This document shows positions 44,489 to 53,212 of a stretch of DNA of 64,000 bases, in pieces. The DNA is from Jannaschia marina (GTDB lineage: Bacteria > Pseudomonadota > Alphaproteobacteria > Rhodobacterales > Rhodobacteraceae). The DNA lies in NCBI RefSeq assembly GCF_013404595.1, contig NZ_JABVAX010000002.1, forward strand, positions 186,001 to 250,000, read 5' to 3'. Each line of letters opens with the position of its first letter. Position 1 is the stretch's first letter. The position numbers and the translations under genes are program-made. A model generated the notes under the pieces. The model did no database searches, was not told where the DNA came from, and saw only the letters and a list, made by a program, of their open reading frames with translations.

Positions 44489-44497
44489 CGGGGCAGG

Positions 44498-45304
44498 TTA
44501 CCGAGCGCCGGAGGTCGTGGCGAGGAAATCGCCGAGAAGTCGGGCGTAGGCGGCGGGCTGTTCCACGCAGGGCAGGTGGCCGGCCCGTCGCATCAGCTCG
44601 AACCGCGCGCCGGGGATGAGATCGGCCGTTTCGCGCACGAGGTCGGGCGGCGTGGATACGTCTTCCGAGCCGGCGATGGCGAGGGTCGGAAGGCGCAACC
44701 CGCTCGTCGGCGTGTAGAAGTCCGTGCCCCGGATCGCGGCGCAGCAGCCGGCATATCCCTTGGGCGAGACCGCGCAGAAGCGTGCCCGCCAGAGCGGCAG
44801 GTCGGGCCCGGCCATGAAGTCGCGCCCGAACCAGCGCGGCATGACCTGATCGGCAAGCGGCTCCATCCCCTCGGCAAGCACCGTCTCGATGCGGGCGTCC
44901 CACATCGCGGGCGTGCCGATCTTGGCGGCCGTGTTCGAGAGGACGAGCGCCGAGACGAGGTCCGGTCGTTTCACGGCGAGGCCCTGCGCGATCATGCCTC
45001 CGATGGAGAGGCCGCAGAAGGTGACCGCGCGCAGCCCTGCCGCCTCGATGACCGCCTCGGCATCGGCGACGAGCGTGCCCATCGCATAGGGCGGCTCCGG
45101 CACGTCGGACCGCCCGTGGCCGCGCTTGTCCCACCGCAGGACCCGGAGACCCGGCGGCAGATGCGCAAGCACCGCGTCCCAGAGCCTCAGGTCGGACCCG
45201 AGCGAGTTCGCGAAGACCAGGGCCCGGCCATCGGCGGGGCCGGTGATCTCGGCGTGGAGGCGCGTGCCATCGCGGGCGGTGACGGAGAGGGTTTCGGAGG
45301 TCAA
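44498..45304 (-). CDS. pcaD: 3-oxoadipate enol-lactonase
   Basis: PcaD hydrolyses beta-ketoadipate enol-lactone in protocatechuate degradation. The 268-residue alpha/beta hydrolase has ALVFANSLGSDLRLWD, LRWDKRGHGRSDVP, the nucleophile elbow FCGLSIGGMIAQGLA and the catalytic His in RRAGHLPCVEQP. The start is taken as TTG 45304, which overlaps the pobA stop as TTGA and gives the normal N-terminus. Pairing with pobA supports the aromatic catabolism role. The other pca genes are not in the window. Confidence 0.88.
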   Translation of the reverse strand: MTSETLSVTARDGTRLHAEITGPADGRALVFANSLGSDLRLWDAVLAHLPPGLRVLRWDKRGHGRSDVPEPPYAMGTLVADAEAVIEAAGLRAVTFCGLSIGGMIAQGLAVKRPDLVSALVLSNTAAKIGTPAMWDARIETVLAEGMEPLADQVMPRWFGRDFMAGPDLPLWRARFCAVSPKGYAGCCAAIRGTDFYTPTSGLRLPTLAIAGSEDVSTPPDLVRETADLIPGARFELMRRAGHLPCVEQPAAYARLLGDFLATTSGAR

Positions 45305-46473
45305 AACGGCAATCCGACGTAATTTTCGGCCATGACGGTCTGCGCCGCGCGCGAGCTTTCGAGATAGTCGATCTCGGCCTGTTTCATGCGTTGTCCGAAG
45401 GCCCCGTCCTCGGGGAAGCGGTGCATGAGTGTCGTGAACCACCAGCTGAAGCGCGTCGCCTTCCAGACGCGGGCGAGCGCGCGCTCGGAATAGCTGTCGA
45501 TGCCTTCGTCGTCGCCACCGTAGTGCCGGATCAGCGCGTCGCTCAGGTAGTGCACGTCCGACACCGCGAGGTTGAGCCCCTTCGCCCCTGTCGGCGGCAC
45601 GATATGGGCCGCGTCGCCCACGAGGAACAGCCGGTTCCACCGCATCGGTTCGGCGACAAAGGAGCGCAGCGGCGCGAGGCTCTTTTCGATGGTCGGTCCC
45701 GTCTCCATCGCGTCCGCCACGTCCGAGGGAAGCCGCCGGCGCAGCTCGTCCCAGAAGGCGTCGTCGGTCCATTTCTCCAAGGGGTCGTCCACGGGGGCCT
45801 GGATGTAGTAGCGGCTCAGGCTCTCGTTACGCATGGAGGCAAGGGCGAACCCGCGGTCGTGGTTGGCGTAGATCAGTTCCGGCGCGGCGGGTGCCGTCCG
45901 GCTCAGCACGCCGAGCCAGCCGAAGGGATAGACCCGCTCCACCGTGCGCAGCACATCCGCGGGTATCGTCTGCCGGCTGAGCCCGTGGAAGCCGTCGCAC
46001 CCCGCGATCCAGTCGCAATCGACGCGGTGCTCCGTGCCGTCCCTGCGATAGGTGACATGGGGCGTGCCGGCGGCATCTTGGATCGCGACGTCCGCGGCCT
46101 CGTCCACGATCCGGCCGTCCATGGCGTCGCGCGCGGCATAGAGGTCCTTCGTCACCTCGGTCTGGCCATAGACCATGACCTGCCGCCCGATGAGCGCGTC
46201 GAAATCGACCCGGAAGCCGCGATTGCGCGTGGCGACATAGGTGCCGTCGTGCAGGAATCCCTCGGTGTCCATCCGCGCGCCCACGCCGGCGTCACGAAGC
46301 ATCTGCATCGTCCCACCTTCGAGGACGCCCGCGCGAATGCGGCCCAGCACATAGGCCCGGCTTTGACGTTCAAGGACGAGGGTGTCGATGCCGGCGCGAT
46401 GCAGGATCTGCGACAGCAGAAGCCCCGACGGCCCCCCGCCGATGATACAGACCTGCGTGCGTGTCGTCGTCAT
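45301..46473 (-). CDS. pobA: 4-hydroxybenzoate 3-monooxygenase
   Basis: PobA hydroxylates 4-hydroxybenzoate to protocatechuate using FAD and NADPH. The 390 residues match the family length. FAD motifs are CIIGGGPSGLLLSQILHRAGIDTLVLER at the N-terminus and FLVGDAAHIVPPTGAKGLNLA near residue 285; RIRAGVLEGGT and the DG motif AGCDGFHG are also present. A GGGGGGA site precedes ATG 46473. It is followed by pcaD with a 4-base overlap. Confidence 0.95.
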   Translation of the reverse strand: MTTTRTQVCIIGGGPSGLLLSQILHRAGIDTLVLERQSRAYVLGRIRAGVLEGGTMQMLRDAGVGARMDTEGFLHDGTYVATRNRGFRVDFDALIGRQVMVYGQTEVTKDLYAARDAMDGRIVDEAADVAIQDAAGTPHVTYRRDGTEHRVDCDWIAGCDGFHGLSRQTIPADVLRTVERVYPFGWLGVLSRTAPAAPELIYANHDRGFALASMRNESLSRYYIQAPVDDPLEKWTDDAFWDELRRRLPSDVADAMETGPTIEKSLAPLRSFVAEPMRWNRLFLVGDAAHIVPPTGAKGLNLAVSDVHYLSDALIRHYGGDDEGIDSYSERALARVWKATRFSWWFTTLMHRFPEDGAFGQRMKQAEIDYLESSRAAQTVMAENYVGLPF

Positions 46474-46573
46474 ACGTCCCCCCGCGCCTTGATGGACCGG
46501 GGGTGGGCCGTCGGGCAAGGGGCACGCTCAGTGCAGGGGGGCAAACGGTCCGGACGCGCGTCAGGCGTGCGCC

Positions 46574-48052
46574 CTACGCCGGATCGGCGCGCCGCTCGTC
46601 GAAGCTCAGCTCGATGAAGCTCGGGACGTGATCGCCGAGACCGACGACCTTCGGGCCGTCGTCGCGCCCACCGCTGCGCCCGCGACCGCCACGCGACCGG
46701 CTGCTGCGGCTGCCCGACGGTGTATCGTCGCGGCCCGTATCCGCCTTCGGCGCGTCGTCGCGCGGTGCGCTCTCGGCGGCGTCTTTCGCTTCGGACGACT
46801 TTCGCGAGCGGGAGCGGCTGCGGGACGAGCTGCGCTTGCCGCCCTCGTCCTCGCTCTCGTCGCGACTGCTGCCGCTGCGGGCACCCGGCGGCGTCCAGGG
46901 GTTCTCGCCGCGCGGAATGGTCGCTTCTGTCAGGCTCTCGATGGCGTCGATGTACTTCTGATCGGCGGGCACGGCGATCGAATAGGCCGTTCCGAGCTTG
47001 CCGGCGCGTCCCGTCCGGCCGATGCGGTGCACGTAGTCCTCGGCGTGGCTCGGCACGTCGTAGTTGAAGACATGGCTCACGTTCGGAATGTCGAGACCCC
47101 GCGCTGCCACGTCCGACGCGACGAGGAAGGTCACGCTCCCGTCGCGGAAGCCGTCGAGCGTGCGCGTGCGATGCGACTGGTCGAGATCGCCGTGGATCGG
47201 CTCTGCGTTGTAGCCGTGCTTCTTCAGCGACTTCGCGACGATGTCGACGTCGACCTTCCGGTTGCAGAAGATGATCGCGTTGCGCAGCGGATTGTCCTCG
47301 AGGGCGCTGTCGCGGTCGATGATCGTGCGCAGGATTGCGCGCTTGTCCTTTGCCGTCATGTCGCGGCGCTTGGGCGCGTGCTCGACCAGAACCTGCGTGA
47401 TCGTATCCGAGGTCGTGTTCTGCCGCGCGACCTCGATCTTCTCGGGGGCCGAGAGGAACTTGTTGGTGATCCGCTCGATCTCGGGGGCCATGGTGGCCGA
47501 GAAGAAGAGCGTCTGCCGGGTGAAGGGCGTCATCTCGAAGATGCGCTCGATGTCGGGGATGAACCCCATGTCGAGCATCCGGTCGGCCTCGTCCACGACC
47601 ATGATCTCGACGCCGGTCAGCAGGAGCTTGCCGCGTTCGAAATGGTCGATCAGGCGGCCGGGCGTCGCGATCAGGACGTCGACGCCCCGGTCGATCAGCT
47701 GATCCTGCTCCTTGAAGCTGACGCCGCCGATCAGAAGGGCCTTCTTGAGGCGGGAGCCCTTGGCATACTGGTCGAAGTTCTCGGCAACCTGCGCGGCGAG
47801 TTCGCGGGTCGGCGCGAGGACGAGCGAGCGGGGCATCCGGGCGCGGGCGCGGCCCTTGCCGAGCCGGGTAATCATCGGCAGCGTGAAGGCCGCGGTTTTG
47901 CCGGTGCCCGTCTGTGCGATCCCGAGGACGTCGCGGCCTTCGAGCGCCGGAGGGATGCCGCCCGCCTGGATCGGGGTGGGAGTGGTGTAGCCGGTGGCCT
48001 CGATGGCCTTGAGAACCTTCGGGTCGAGGTTCAGGTCGGAAAAGCTCGTCAT
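46574..48052 (-). CDS. DEAD-box RNA helicase
   Basis: A 492-residue RNA helicase. Motifs in order: Q motif (TPTPIQAGGIPPAL), I AQTGTGKT, Ia PTRELAAQV, II VDEADRMLDMG, III SAT, IV IIFCNRK, V ASDVAARGLD, VI HRIGRTGRAG. The last 110 residues are low complexity, Ser/Arg/Asp rich with RSR and GGRGR patches, an RNA-binding tail typical of RhlE-type helicases involved in ribosome assembly or RNA decay. AGGA lies 7 bases before ATG 48052. The 220-base gap to osmC contains both leaders. Confidence 0.95.
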   Translation of the reverse strand: MTSFSDLNLDPKVLKAIEATGYTTPTPIQAGGIPPALEGRDVLGIAQTGTGKTAAFTLPMITRLGKGRARARMPRSLVLAPTRELAAQVAENFDQYAKGSRLKKALLIGGVSFKEQDQLIDRGVDVLIATPGRLIDHFERGKLLLTGVEIMVVDEADRMLDMGFIPDIERIFEMTPFTRQTLFFSATMAPEIERITNKFLSAPEKIEVARQNTTSDTITQVLVEHAPKRRDMTAKDKRAILRTIIDRDSALEDNPLRNAIIFCNRKVDVDIVAKSLKKHGYNAEPIHGDLDQSHRTRTLDGFRDGSVTFLVASDVAARGLDIPNVSHVFNYDVPSHAEDYVHRIGRTGRAGKLGTAYSIAVPADQKYIDAIESLTEATIPRGENPWTPPGARSGSSRDESEDEGGKRSSSRSRSRSRKSSEAKDAAESAPRDDAPKADTGRDDTPSGSRSSRSRGGRGRSGGRDDGPKVVGLGDHVPSFIELSFDERRADPA

Positions 48053-48272
48053 GTGCGTCCTGTCTGGAGCCGGGCCGGATGCCCGTTGCTCTGGGGTAGC
48101 GGGACGCCACAAAATCTTGCGCCCCAATCGAAACGTCGTGCCGGCCCTGATGGCCGCGCAGCGCCGCCCTAGCAAAGGGCGCGCGCGGGGTCAACTTGGC
48201 CCTCGGGGACGGAACGAACGGGCCGCGCGGGCGGTTCCCTCCGCGTGAGCCCCAGAACGAGAGGAGAGTGCC

Positions 48273-48698
48273 ATGACCACCAACACCGGATCCGCCCATT
48301 GGGAGGGCGGCCTGAAGGACGGCAAGGGCACCGTCTCGATGCAGTCAGGCGCGCTCGACGCGCAGCCCTACGGCTTCAATACCCGTTTCGAGGACAAGCC
48401 GGGGACCAACCCCGAGGAGATGATCGCGGCCGCCCATGCGTCCTGCTTCTCGATGGCACTCTCGATGGTGCTGGGCGAGGGGGGCATGACGGCCGACGCC
48501 ATCGATACGAATGCAACGGTCACGCTCGATCAGGTCGACGGCGGGTTCGCCGTGACGAAGTCGCACCTCGACGTGACGATGTCGGTGCCCGGCGCGGAGG
48601 CGGAGAAGGTGATGGAGGCCGCCGAGGCCGCAAAGGCGAACTGCCCGATCTCGAAGCTCCTGAACGCCGAGATCACGATGGATGCGAAGCTGGCGTGA
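48273..48698 (+). CDS. osmC: OsmC family peroxiredoxin
   Basis: OsmC-type enzymes reduce organic hydroperoxides by two Cys. The 141-residue protein has the peroxidatic Cys in HASCFSMALSMVL (about residue 56) and the resolving Cys in KANCPISKLLNAEI (about 125), with GTNPEEMIAAAHA before the first. GGAGAG lies 6 bases before ATG 48273. It is closer to OsmC than to Ohr by the LNAEI ending and overall length. Confidence 0.93.
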   Translation: MTTNTGSAHWEGGLKDGKGTVSMQSGALDAQPYGFNTRFEDKPGTNPEEMIAAAHASCFSMALSMVLGEGGMTADAIDTNATVTLDQVDGGFAVTKSHLDVTMSVPGAEAEKVMEAAEAAKANCPISKLLNAEITMDAKLA

Positions 48699-48720
48699 TG
48701 CGGACGGCGGGCGCACGGGA

Positions 48721-49335
48721 TCAAGGCGTCGCGATCGTCGGATGGAGACGGGGACGGTAGCCCGCCGCAAGCACGGCTTGCATCGGCGGTGAGGTCAGGG
48801 CGGTGACGTCGCCCGTCGGGGCGGCGATGGGTGTGCCGTAGCCGTCTGGCGCATAGGGCCGCGCGACCCCGTTCCATCGTAGGAAGATGCTGCCGCCATG
48901 CTTGAATAAGGCTCCTTCCGGCAAGTCTTCGAAGAGTGCCGGACGGTGGCGCAGATGCCGTGCGCCGCGTTGCGCGCGGGCAGCGTGCAAAATGGCGTCC
49001 GCGTCCTTCGGTCCGGGCCAGCCGCCAAACGCCCGCGCCCAAGCCTCGGTGAATGCGCGGTAGTCCCCGTGGCGACACTGCCCGCAGGGCCGGTGACCGG
49101 CGGCTATCGCAACCGCCTCGTCCGGAAAGAAGAGCGCCGTCCACCGACGCGGCGGCATGATCGGCCGCCATCGCCCGCGAAACGAAAGCTCGCAGCTGAC
49201 CCAGGCCCTGTGCTTCCATCGCGCCGGACCGATCCCGTCCTCGTCGTGCAGCACGCCGCGATTTCCGGTGAGCGTGCCGCGCGCCGGTACGGCTAGGAAC
49301 CGGCCGTCGGGTTGGACGCGGTTTGGGTGGGTCAC
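48721..49335 (-). CDS. Conserved protein of unknown function with HRPCxxC motif
   Basis: A 204-residue soluble protein. Blocks include LAVPARGTLTGNRGVLHDEDG, WVSCELSFRGRWRPIMPPRRWTALFFPDEAVAIAAGHRPCGQCRHGDY, and LFKHGGSIFLRWNG. The AxAAGHRPCxxC stretch recalls the metal-binding segment of Ada-type proteins (FRPCxRC), but the other two Ada Cys are missing, so zinc binding is speculative. The start is a GTG that overlaps the upstream stop as GTGA. It is the third gene of a prfC-led run. Confidence 0.7.
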   Translation of the reverse strand: MTHPNRVQPDGRFLAVPARGTLTGNRGVLHDEDGIGPARWKHRAWVSCELSFRGRWRPIMPPRRWTALFFPDEAVAIAAGHRPCGQCRHGDYRAFTEAWARAFGGWPGPKDADAILHAARAQRGARHLRHRPALFEDLPEGALFKHGGSIFLRWNGVARPYAPDGYGTPIAAPTGDVTALTSPPMQAVLAAGYRPRLHPTIATP

Positions 49336-49697
49336 TCCTCCTCGACCGCGGCGATGAGCGCCGTCAGCGCCGGATCCGCACTGGCGCGCTTCTCGATCAT
49401 CCGGTTCGTCGCCGCGTCCCTCTGCCCGAGGTCCGCCAACGCATCCGAGAGGACCGCGGCCCCATCTAGCCGTGCACCGGTCGCCAGCGCATCGAGCGCC
49501 AGCTCCGGGTCGTCCGCAATGAGCCGGTCCATGACCACCCCCGTCCAGGCATCCGGCGTTTCGGAGTCGGCATCGGGCGTCGAAAGATACCCGATGAGCC
49601 GCGCCGCGAACCGGTCGAGCGGCAGGTCGCCGGGGGGCAAGGCGTCGGTATCCTCGGGCAGGCCGAGCGCCTCGGCGACCACAGCGCGGGGGATCAA
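49332..49697 (-). CDS. Small acidic protein of unknown function coupled to prfC
   Basis: A 121-residue protein, helical and acidic, with VVMDRLIADDPELALDALATGARL as its most distinctive part; this resembles DUF6869-type proteins but the match is tentative. The start is TTG 49697, inside the prfC end (TTGA overlap), and the stop overlaps the next start (GTGA). No ATG upstream fits without running into prfC. Function unknown. Confidence 0.6.
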   Translation of the reverse strand: MIPRAVVAEALGLPEDTDALPPGDLPLDRFAARLIGYLSTPDADSETPDAWTGVVMDRLIADDPELALDALATGARLDGAAVLSDALADLGQRDAATNRMIEKRASADPALTALIAAVEEE

Positions 49698-51316
49698 ACC
49701 ATCATCTCCTTCGTCGCGCTCAGCGTCACCTCGGGGTGGTCGCGTTCGATGCGGTCGATGTCCCATTGCAGGCGGGTCAGGAAGACCGGGTCGCCGTCGT
49801 TATCGTGGGCGATGTGCTGACCGTTTTTCCGGATGACCTCGTCCACCGCGTCCTCCGGGCCCGAGATCCAGCGAGCGGAGGTGAACTGCGACTGATCGAA
49901 GCGGACGGGCAGGCCATATTCCAGCTCGATCCGGCTCGCCAGCACCTCGAACTGAAGCGCGCCGACGACGCCGACGATGAAGCCCGAGCCGATGGCGGGC
50001 TTGAAGACCTTGGCCGCGCCCTCCTCGGCGAATTGCATCAGCGCCTTCTCGAGGTGCTTGGCCTTTAGCGGATCACCCGCGCGCACGCCCTGCAGGAGTT
50101 CCGGCGCGAACGACGGAATGCCGGTGAAGCGCAGCGCCTCGCCCTCGGTGAGCGCATCACCGATGCGCAGCTGGCCGTGGTTCGGGATGCCGATGATGTC
50201 GCCGGCCCAGGCTTCCTCGGCCAGCTCCCGGTCGGCGGCGAGGAAAAGGACGGGGTTCGACACGGCCATGGGCTTCTTGGTGCGCACATGCGTCATCTTC
50301 ATGCCCCGCTCGAAATGCCCGGACGCAAGGCGCACGAAGGCCACGCGGTCGCGGTGCTTCGGGTCCATGTTGGCCTGCACCTTGAAGACGAAGCCCGTGA
50401 CCTTGCCCTCGTCCGCGCTCACCTGTCGCGGGTCGGCCATCTGCGGCTGCGGCTCGGGGCCATACTCGGCGATGCCGGCCATCAGCTCCTGCACGCCGAA
50501 GCTGTTGATCGCGGAGCCGAACCAGATCGGCGTGAGCGAGCCTTCGAGGAAGGCGGCGCGGTCGAACGCGGGCAGAAGCTCGCGCGCCATCTCCACCTCC
50601 TCGCGCAGCTTCTCCAGAAGGTCGGCGGGCACGTGATCGGCCAGCTTCGCGTCGGCCAGGCCGTCGATCTTGACGCTCTTGGCCACCTTGTTGCGATCCG
50701 CCCGGTCCATCAGCTCCAGCCGATCATGCAGCAGGTCATAGCAGCCGATGAACTCCCGCCCGACGCCGATGGGCCAGGACGCGGGGGTGACGTCGATGGC
50801 GAGGTTCTCCTGGATCTCGTCGATGATCTCGAAGGTGTCGCGGCTCTCGCGATCCATCTTGTTACAGAAGGTCAGGATCGGCAGGTCGCGCATCCGGCAG
50901 ACCTCGAAGAGCTTCTGCGTCTGGCTCTCCACACCCTTCGCGCCGTCGATCACCATCACCGCCGCATCCACCGCCGTCAGCGTGCGATAGGTGTCCTCGG
51001 AGAAATCCGAGTGGCCGGGCGTGTCGACGAGGTTGAAGCGATAGTCGTTCTGCCCGCGCGCGAAGTCGAAGGACATGGCCGAGGCCGAGACCGAGATGCC
51101 GCGGTCCTGCTCCATCTTCATGAAGTCCGATCGCGTGCGCCGCGCCTCGCCCTTGGCGCGCACCTGTCCGGCCATCTGGATCGCACCGCCGTAGAGCAGG
51201 AACTTCTCGGTCAGCGTCGTCTTGCCGGCGTCGGGGTGGCTGATGATCGCGAAGGTGCGGCGGCGCCCGATCTCGGGCGGCAGGGGGGCGCGGTTGGTCT
51301 GGGCGGTCTCTGACAT
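49694..51316 (-). CDS. prfC: Peptide chain release factor 3
   Basis: RF3 is the translational GTPase that recycles RF1/RF2. The 540-residue protein has G1 ISHPDAGKTTLTEK, the switch region with DRGISVSASAMSF, G3 NLVDTPGHSDFSED, and G4 FCNKMDRESRD. Domain II and the RF3-specific C-terminal region (FIVGVVGALQFEVLASRIELEYG) are present. Start is ATG 51316 (MSETAQTNRAPLPPEIGRRR); an in-frame start 12 codons earlier is less likely. It overlaps the small downstream gene by 4 bases. Confidence 0.96.
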   Translation of the reverse strand: MSETAQTNRAPLPPEIGRRRTFAIISHPDAGKTTLTEKFLLYGGAIQMAGQVRAKGEARRTRSDFMKMEQDRGISVSASAMSFDFARGQNDYRFNLVDTPGHSDFSEDTYRTLTAVDAAVMVIDGAKGVESQTQKLFEVCRMRDLPILTFCNKMDRESRDTFEIIDEIQENLAIDVTPASWPIGVGREFIGCYDLLHDRLELMDRADRNKVAKSVKIDGLADAKLADHVPADLLEKLREEVEMARELLPAFDRAAFLEGSLTPIWFGSAINSFGVQELMAGIAEYGPEPQPQMADPRQVSADEGKVTGFVFKVQANMDPKHRDRVAFVRLASGHFERGMKMTHVRTKKPMAVSNPVLFLAADRELAEEAWAGDIIGIPNHGQLRIGDALTEGEALRFTGIPSFAPELLQGVRAGDPLKAKHLEKALMQFAEEGAAKVFKPAIGSGFIVGVVGALQFEVLASRIELEYGLPVRFDQSQFTSARWISGPEDAVDEVIRKNGQHIAHDNDGDPVFLTRLQWDIDRIERDHPEVTLSATKEMMV

Positions 51317-51358
51317 GGGCGCGGATATAGGCGCGGGGGCCGCGCGCCGCAATCGGCT

Positions 51359-51970
51359 CTACCAGAGGGTGCCCTTGGCCCGGTCGGCCCAGGCCGCGTC
51401 ATAGCCCGCCCCGTCGAAGTCGCCCGCCGTCTGTTCGGCCACCAGCTCCCCGACGCTCGGGACCGGGCCGCTTTCCCTGTCCCAGAGCCCCGCGCGCAGG
51501 ATCGCGCGGCCGCAATGGACGTAGACCTCGGCCACCTCGATCACCGCGACCAGCGTGGGCGGTCGTCCCCGGCCCTCGAAACGGGCGACGAGGGCGGGGT
51601 CGGTACTGAGCGTCGCGGTGCCGTTCACGCGGACGACGTTCTTCGACGGCGGGGCCATGAACATCAGCGCGATGCGCCCGTCGGTGACGATGTTGCGCAG
51701 CGTGTCGAGCCGGTTGTTGCCCCGCCAGTCCGGCAGGAGGAGCGTCGTCTCGTCAGCGATCTGCACGACCGGGCCGTCGTCGCCGCGCGGGCTGGCATCC
51801 GTGCCCTCCGGCCCGGCGGTCGCGACGATGCAGAACCGCGATGTCTCGATCCACTCGCCATAGAGCGGCGTGATCCGGTTCGCGACCTTGGTGTGCGCCA
51901 TCTCGGCCGGCCGGGGGTAGAGCGCGGCAAGCGTTTCGAGATCGGTGATCCTGTGCGGCGCGTCGGGCAT
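51359..51970 (-). CDS. PPOX-type FMN-dependent flavoprotein (pyridoxamine 5'-phosphate oxidase-like)
   Basis: A 203-residue split-barrel flavoprotein: WIETSRFCIVATAGPEGTDASPRGD, LLPDWRGNNRLDTLRNIVTDGRIALMFMAP and RVNGTATLSTDPAL, the FMN-binding arrangement of the MSMEG_1061-like PPOX group. GGAG lies 8 bases before ATG 51970, favouring it over an in-frame start 8 codons upstream that would overlap the neighbour. Such enzymes can be deazaflavin/FMN reductases or haem-binding proteins; activity is not determined by sequence. Confidence 0.85.
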   Translation of the reverse strand: MPDAPHRITDLETLAALYPRPAEMAHTKVANRITPLYGEWIETSRFCIVATAGPEGTDASPRGDDGPVVQIADETTLLLPDWRGNNRLDTLRNIVTDGRIALMFMAPPSKNVVRVNGTATLSTDPALVARFEGRGRPPTLVAVIEVAEVYVHCGRAILRAGLWDRESGPVPSVGELVAEQTAGDFDGAGYDAAWADRAKGTLW

Positions 51971-51974
51971 GGGG

Positions 51975-52403
51975 CTACTCCGTGTCGAGATCATCCAGCC
52001 GGAGCGACATCCGCCCGATCACCGAGGGGCAACAACGCCCGTCGCCGGGGCCATAGCTGCGCGTGACGGCGAAAGGCCCGTCCTGCCCGGTCTCGACCTG
52101 GTCGAAGAAGGCCACCGGCCCGGCATTGACCTCGACCGGAGTCTCGGCGCGGTAGGCCGCAAAGACGAAGAACCGCGTGTACCAGCCATTGCCGCCCGGC
52201 GTGAAGCCGGCCTGCACCACGCGCTCGGCCGTCCCGTCGCCGTCGACATCCACGTCCCAGACGAAGGTGCGGACGACCGTGTCTTCCATCGCCTCGAGCG
52301 TGGCGCGCACGTCCGGACCGGCCTCCCGCACCGGGACGATCTCCGCCGCGGCGGGCGCTCCGGCAATCAGCGCCAGACCGAGGAGAACGGGACGCGGGCT
52401 CAA
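51975..52403 (-). CDS. Small secreted protein of unknown function with EF-hand-like loop
   Basis: A 142-residue protein with a signal peptide (about 1-20, ending AAA) and a mature part containing DVDVDGDGTAERVV (a calcium-loop-like Asp/Gly motif without a second EF helix), FTPGGNGWYTRFFVFAAYR and a Cys-Cys near the end (GDGRCCPSVIG). The start is TTG 52403 overlapping the SDR stop as TTGA; no ATG gives a full signal peptide. Family not recognised. Confidence 0.65.
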   Translation of the reverse strand: MSPRPVLLGLALIAGAPAAAEIVPVREAGPDVRATLEAMEDTVVRTFVWDVDVDGDGTAERVVQAGFTPGGNGWYTRFFVFAAYRAETPVEVNAGPVAFFDQVETGQDGPFAVTRSYGPGDGRCCPSVIGRMSLRLDDLDTE

Positions 52404-53212
52404 TGCACCGGCTCCACGACGGGGTCGATCAGGGTGCGGCCCCCGTCGACGGTCAGGATCTGTCCGGTCATGAAGCCCGAGGCCTCGGAGGCCAGGAATT
52501 GCACCGTCTCGGCCAGCTCCGACGGCGCGGCGATGCGGCCCATCGGGGTCGCGTCGACGATCGCCTTGCGCAGGCCCTCCGCCTCCCCGAGGCGGGTCTG
52601 CAGGTTCGCCGACATCACCGAGCCGACGCCGACGCCGTTCACCCGGATCCGCTCGTGCGCGAGGCTGACGGCAAGGCTGCGCGTCGCCTGATCGAGCGCG
52701 GCGGCGCTGATCGAATAGGCCAGCAGTTCCGGCTGCGTCCGCCGCCCGGCGATGGAGCTGATGTTGACGATCGAGCCCACCATCCCCTCGGTCTGCTCGT
52801 CGACCTCGGCCTGGTGGATCATCCGCTTGGCGACGGCCTGACTGAGGCGCAGCGCCGTCATCAGGTTCTGCTCGAGCAATGTCGCGACGCTCTTGTCCTC
52901 GGGGTCGAGCGGATCGGTCACGAGGATCTGGCGCGAGGCATTCACGAGGATATCCACGCGCTCGTAGGCGTCGATCGTGGCCGAGAGGAGGTTCGCCACG
53001 GTCAACCGCTCCCGCAGGTCGCCCGCGAAATAGCGCAGCCGCGCCCCGTCCTCGACCTGCGCGTCGCCCACCTCCGCGTTCAGCCGCTCCTCGTCGCGGT
53101 CGGCGAACATCACGTTCGCACCCTGTTCGACGAAATGGCGGGCGATGGCGAGGCCGACCCCGTTCGCCGCCCCGGTCACGATGGCGGTCTTGCCCTCGAT
53201 CGAATTGCTCAT
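52400..53212 (-). CDS. Short-chain dehydrogenase-like protein lacking the catalytic lysine
   Basis: A 270-residue SDR-fold protein. The cofactor motif TGAANGVG (13-20), the acidic residue after beta-2 (FADRDEE) and the active-site Ser (Ser152/153 in VNISSIAG) and Tyr166 are present, but Tyr-x3-Lys reads Tyr166-Ser-Ile-Ser-Ala170, so the Lys needed for proton relay is Ala. The NNAG block is also changed to NASR. It may bind NAD(H) without dehydrogenase activity or use another residue. It is coupled by 4-base overlaps to the upstream methyltransferase and the downstream secreted protein. Confidence 0.85.
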   Translation of the reverse strand: MSNSIEGKTAIVTGAANGVGLAIARHFVEQGANVMFADRDEERLNAEVGDAQVEDGARLRYFAGDLRERLTVANLLSATIDAYERVDILVNASRQILVTDPLDPEDKSVATLLEQNLMTALRLSQAVAKRMIHQAEVDEQTEGMVGSIVNISSIAGRRTQPELLAYSISAAALDQATRSLAVSLAHERIRVNGVGVGSVMSANLQTRLGEAEGLRKAIVDATPMGRIAAPSELAETVQFLASEASGFMTGQILTVDGGRTLIDPVVEPVH

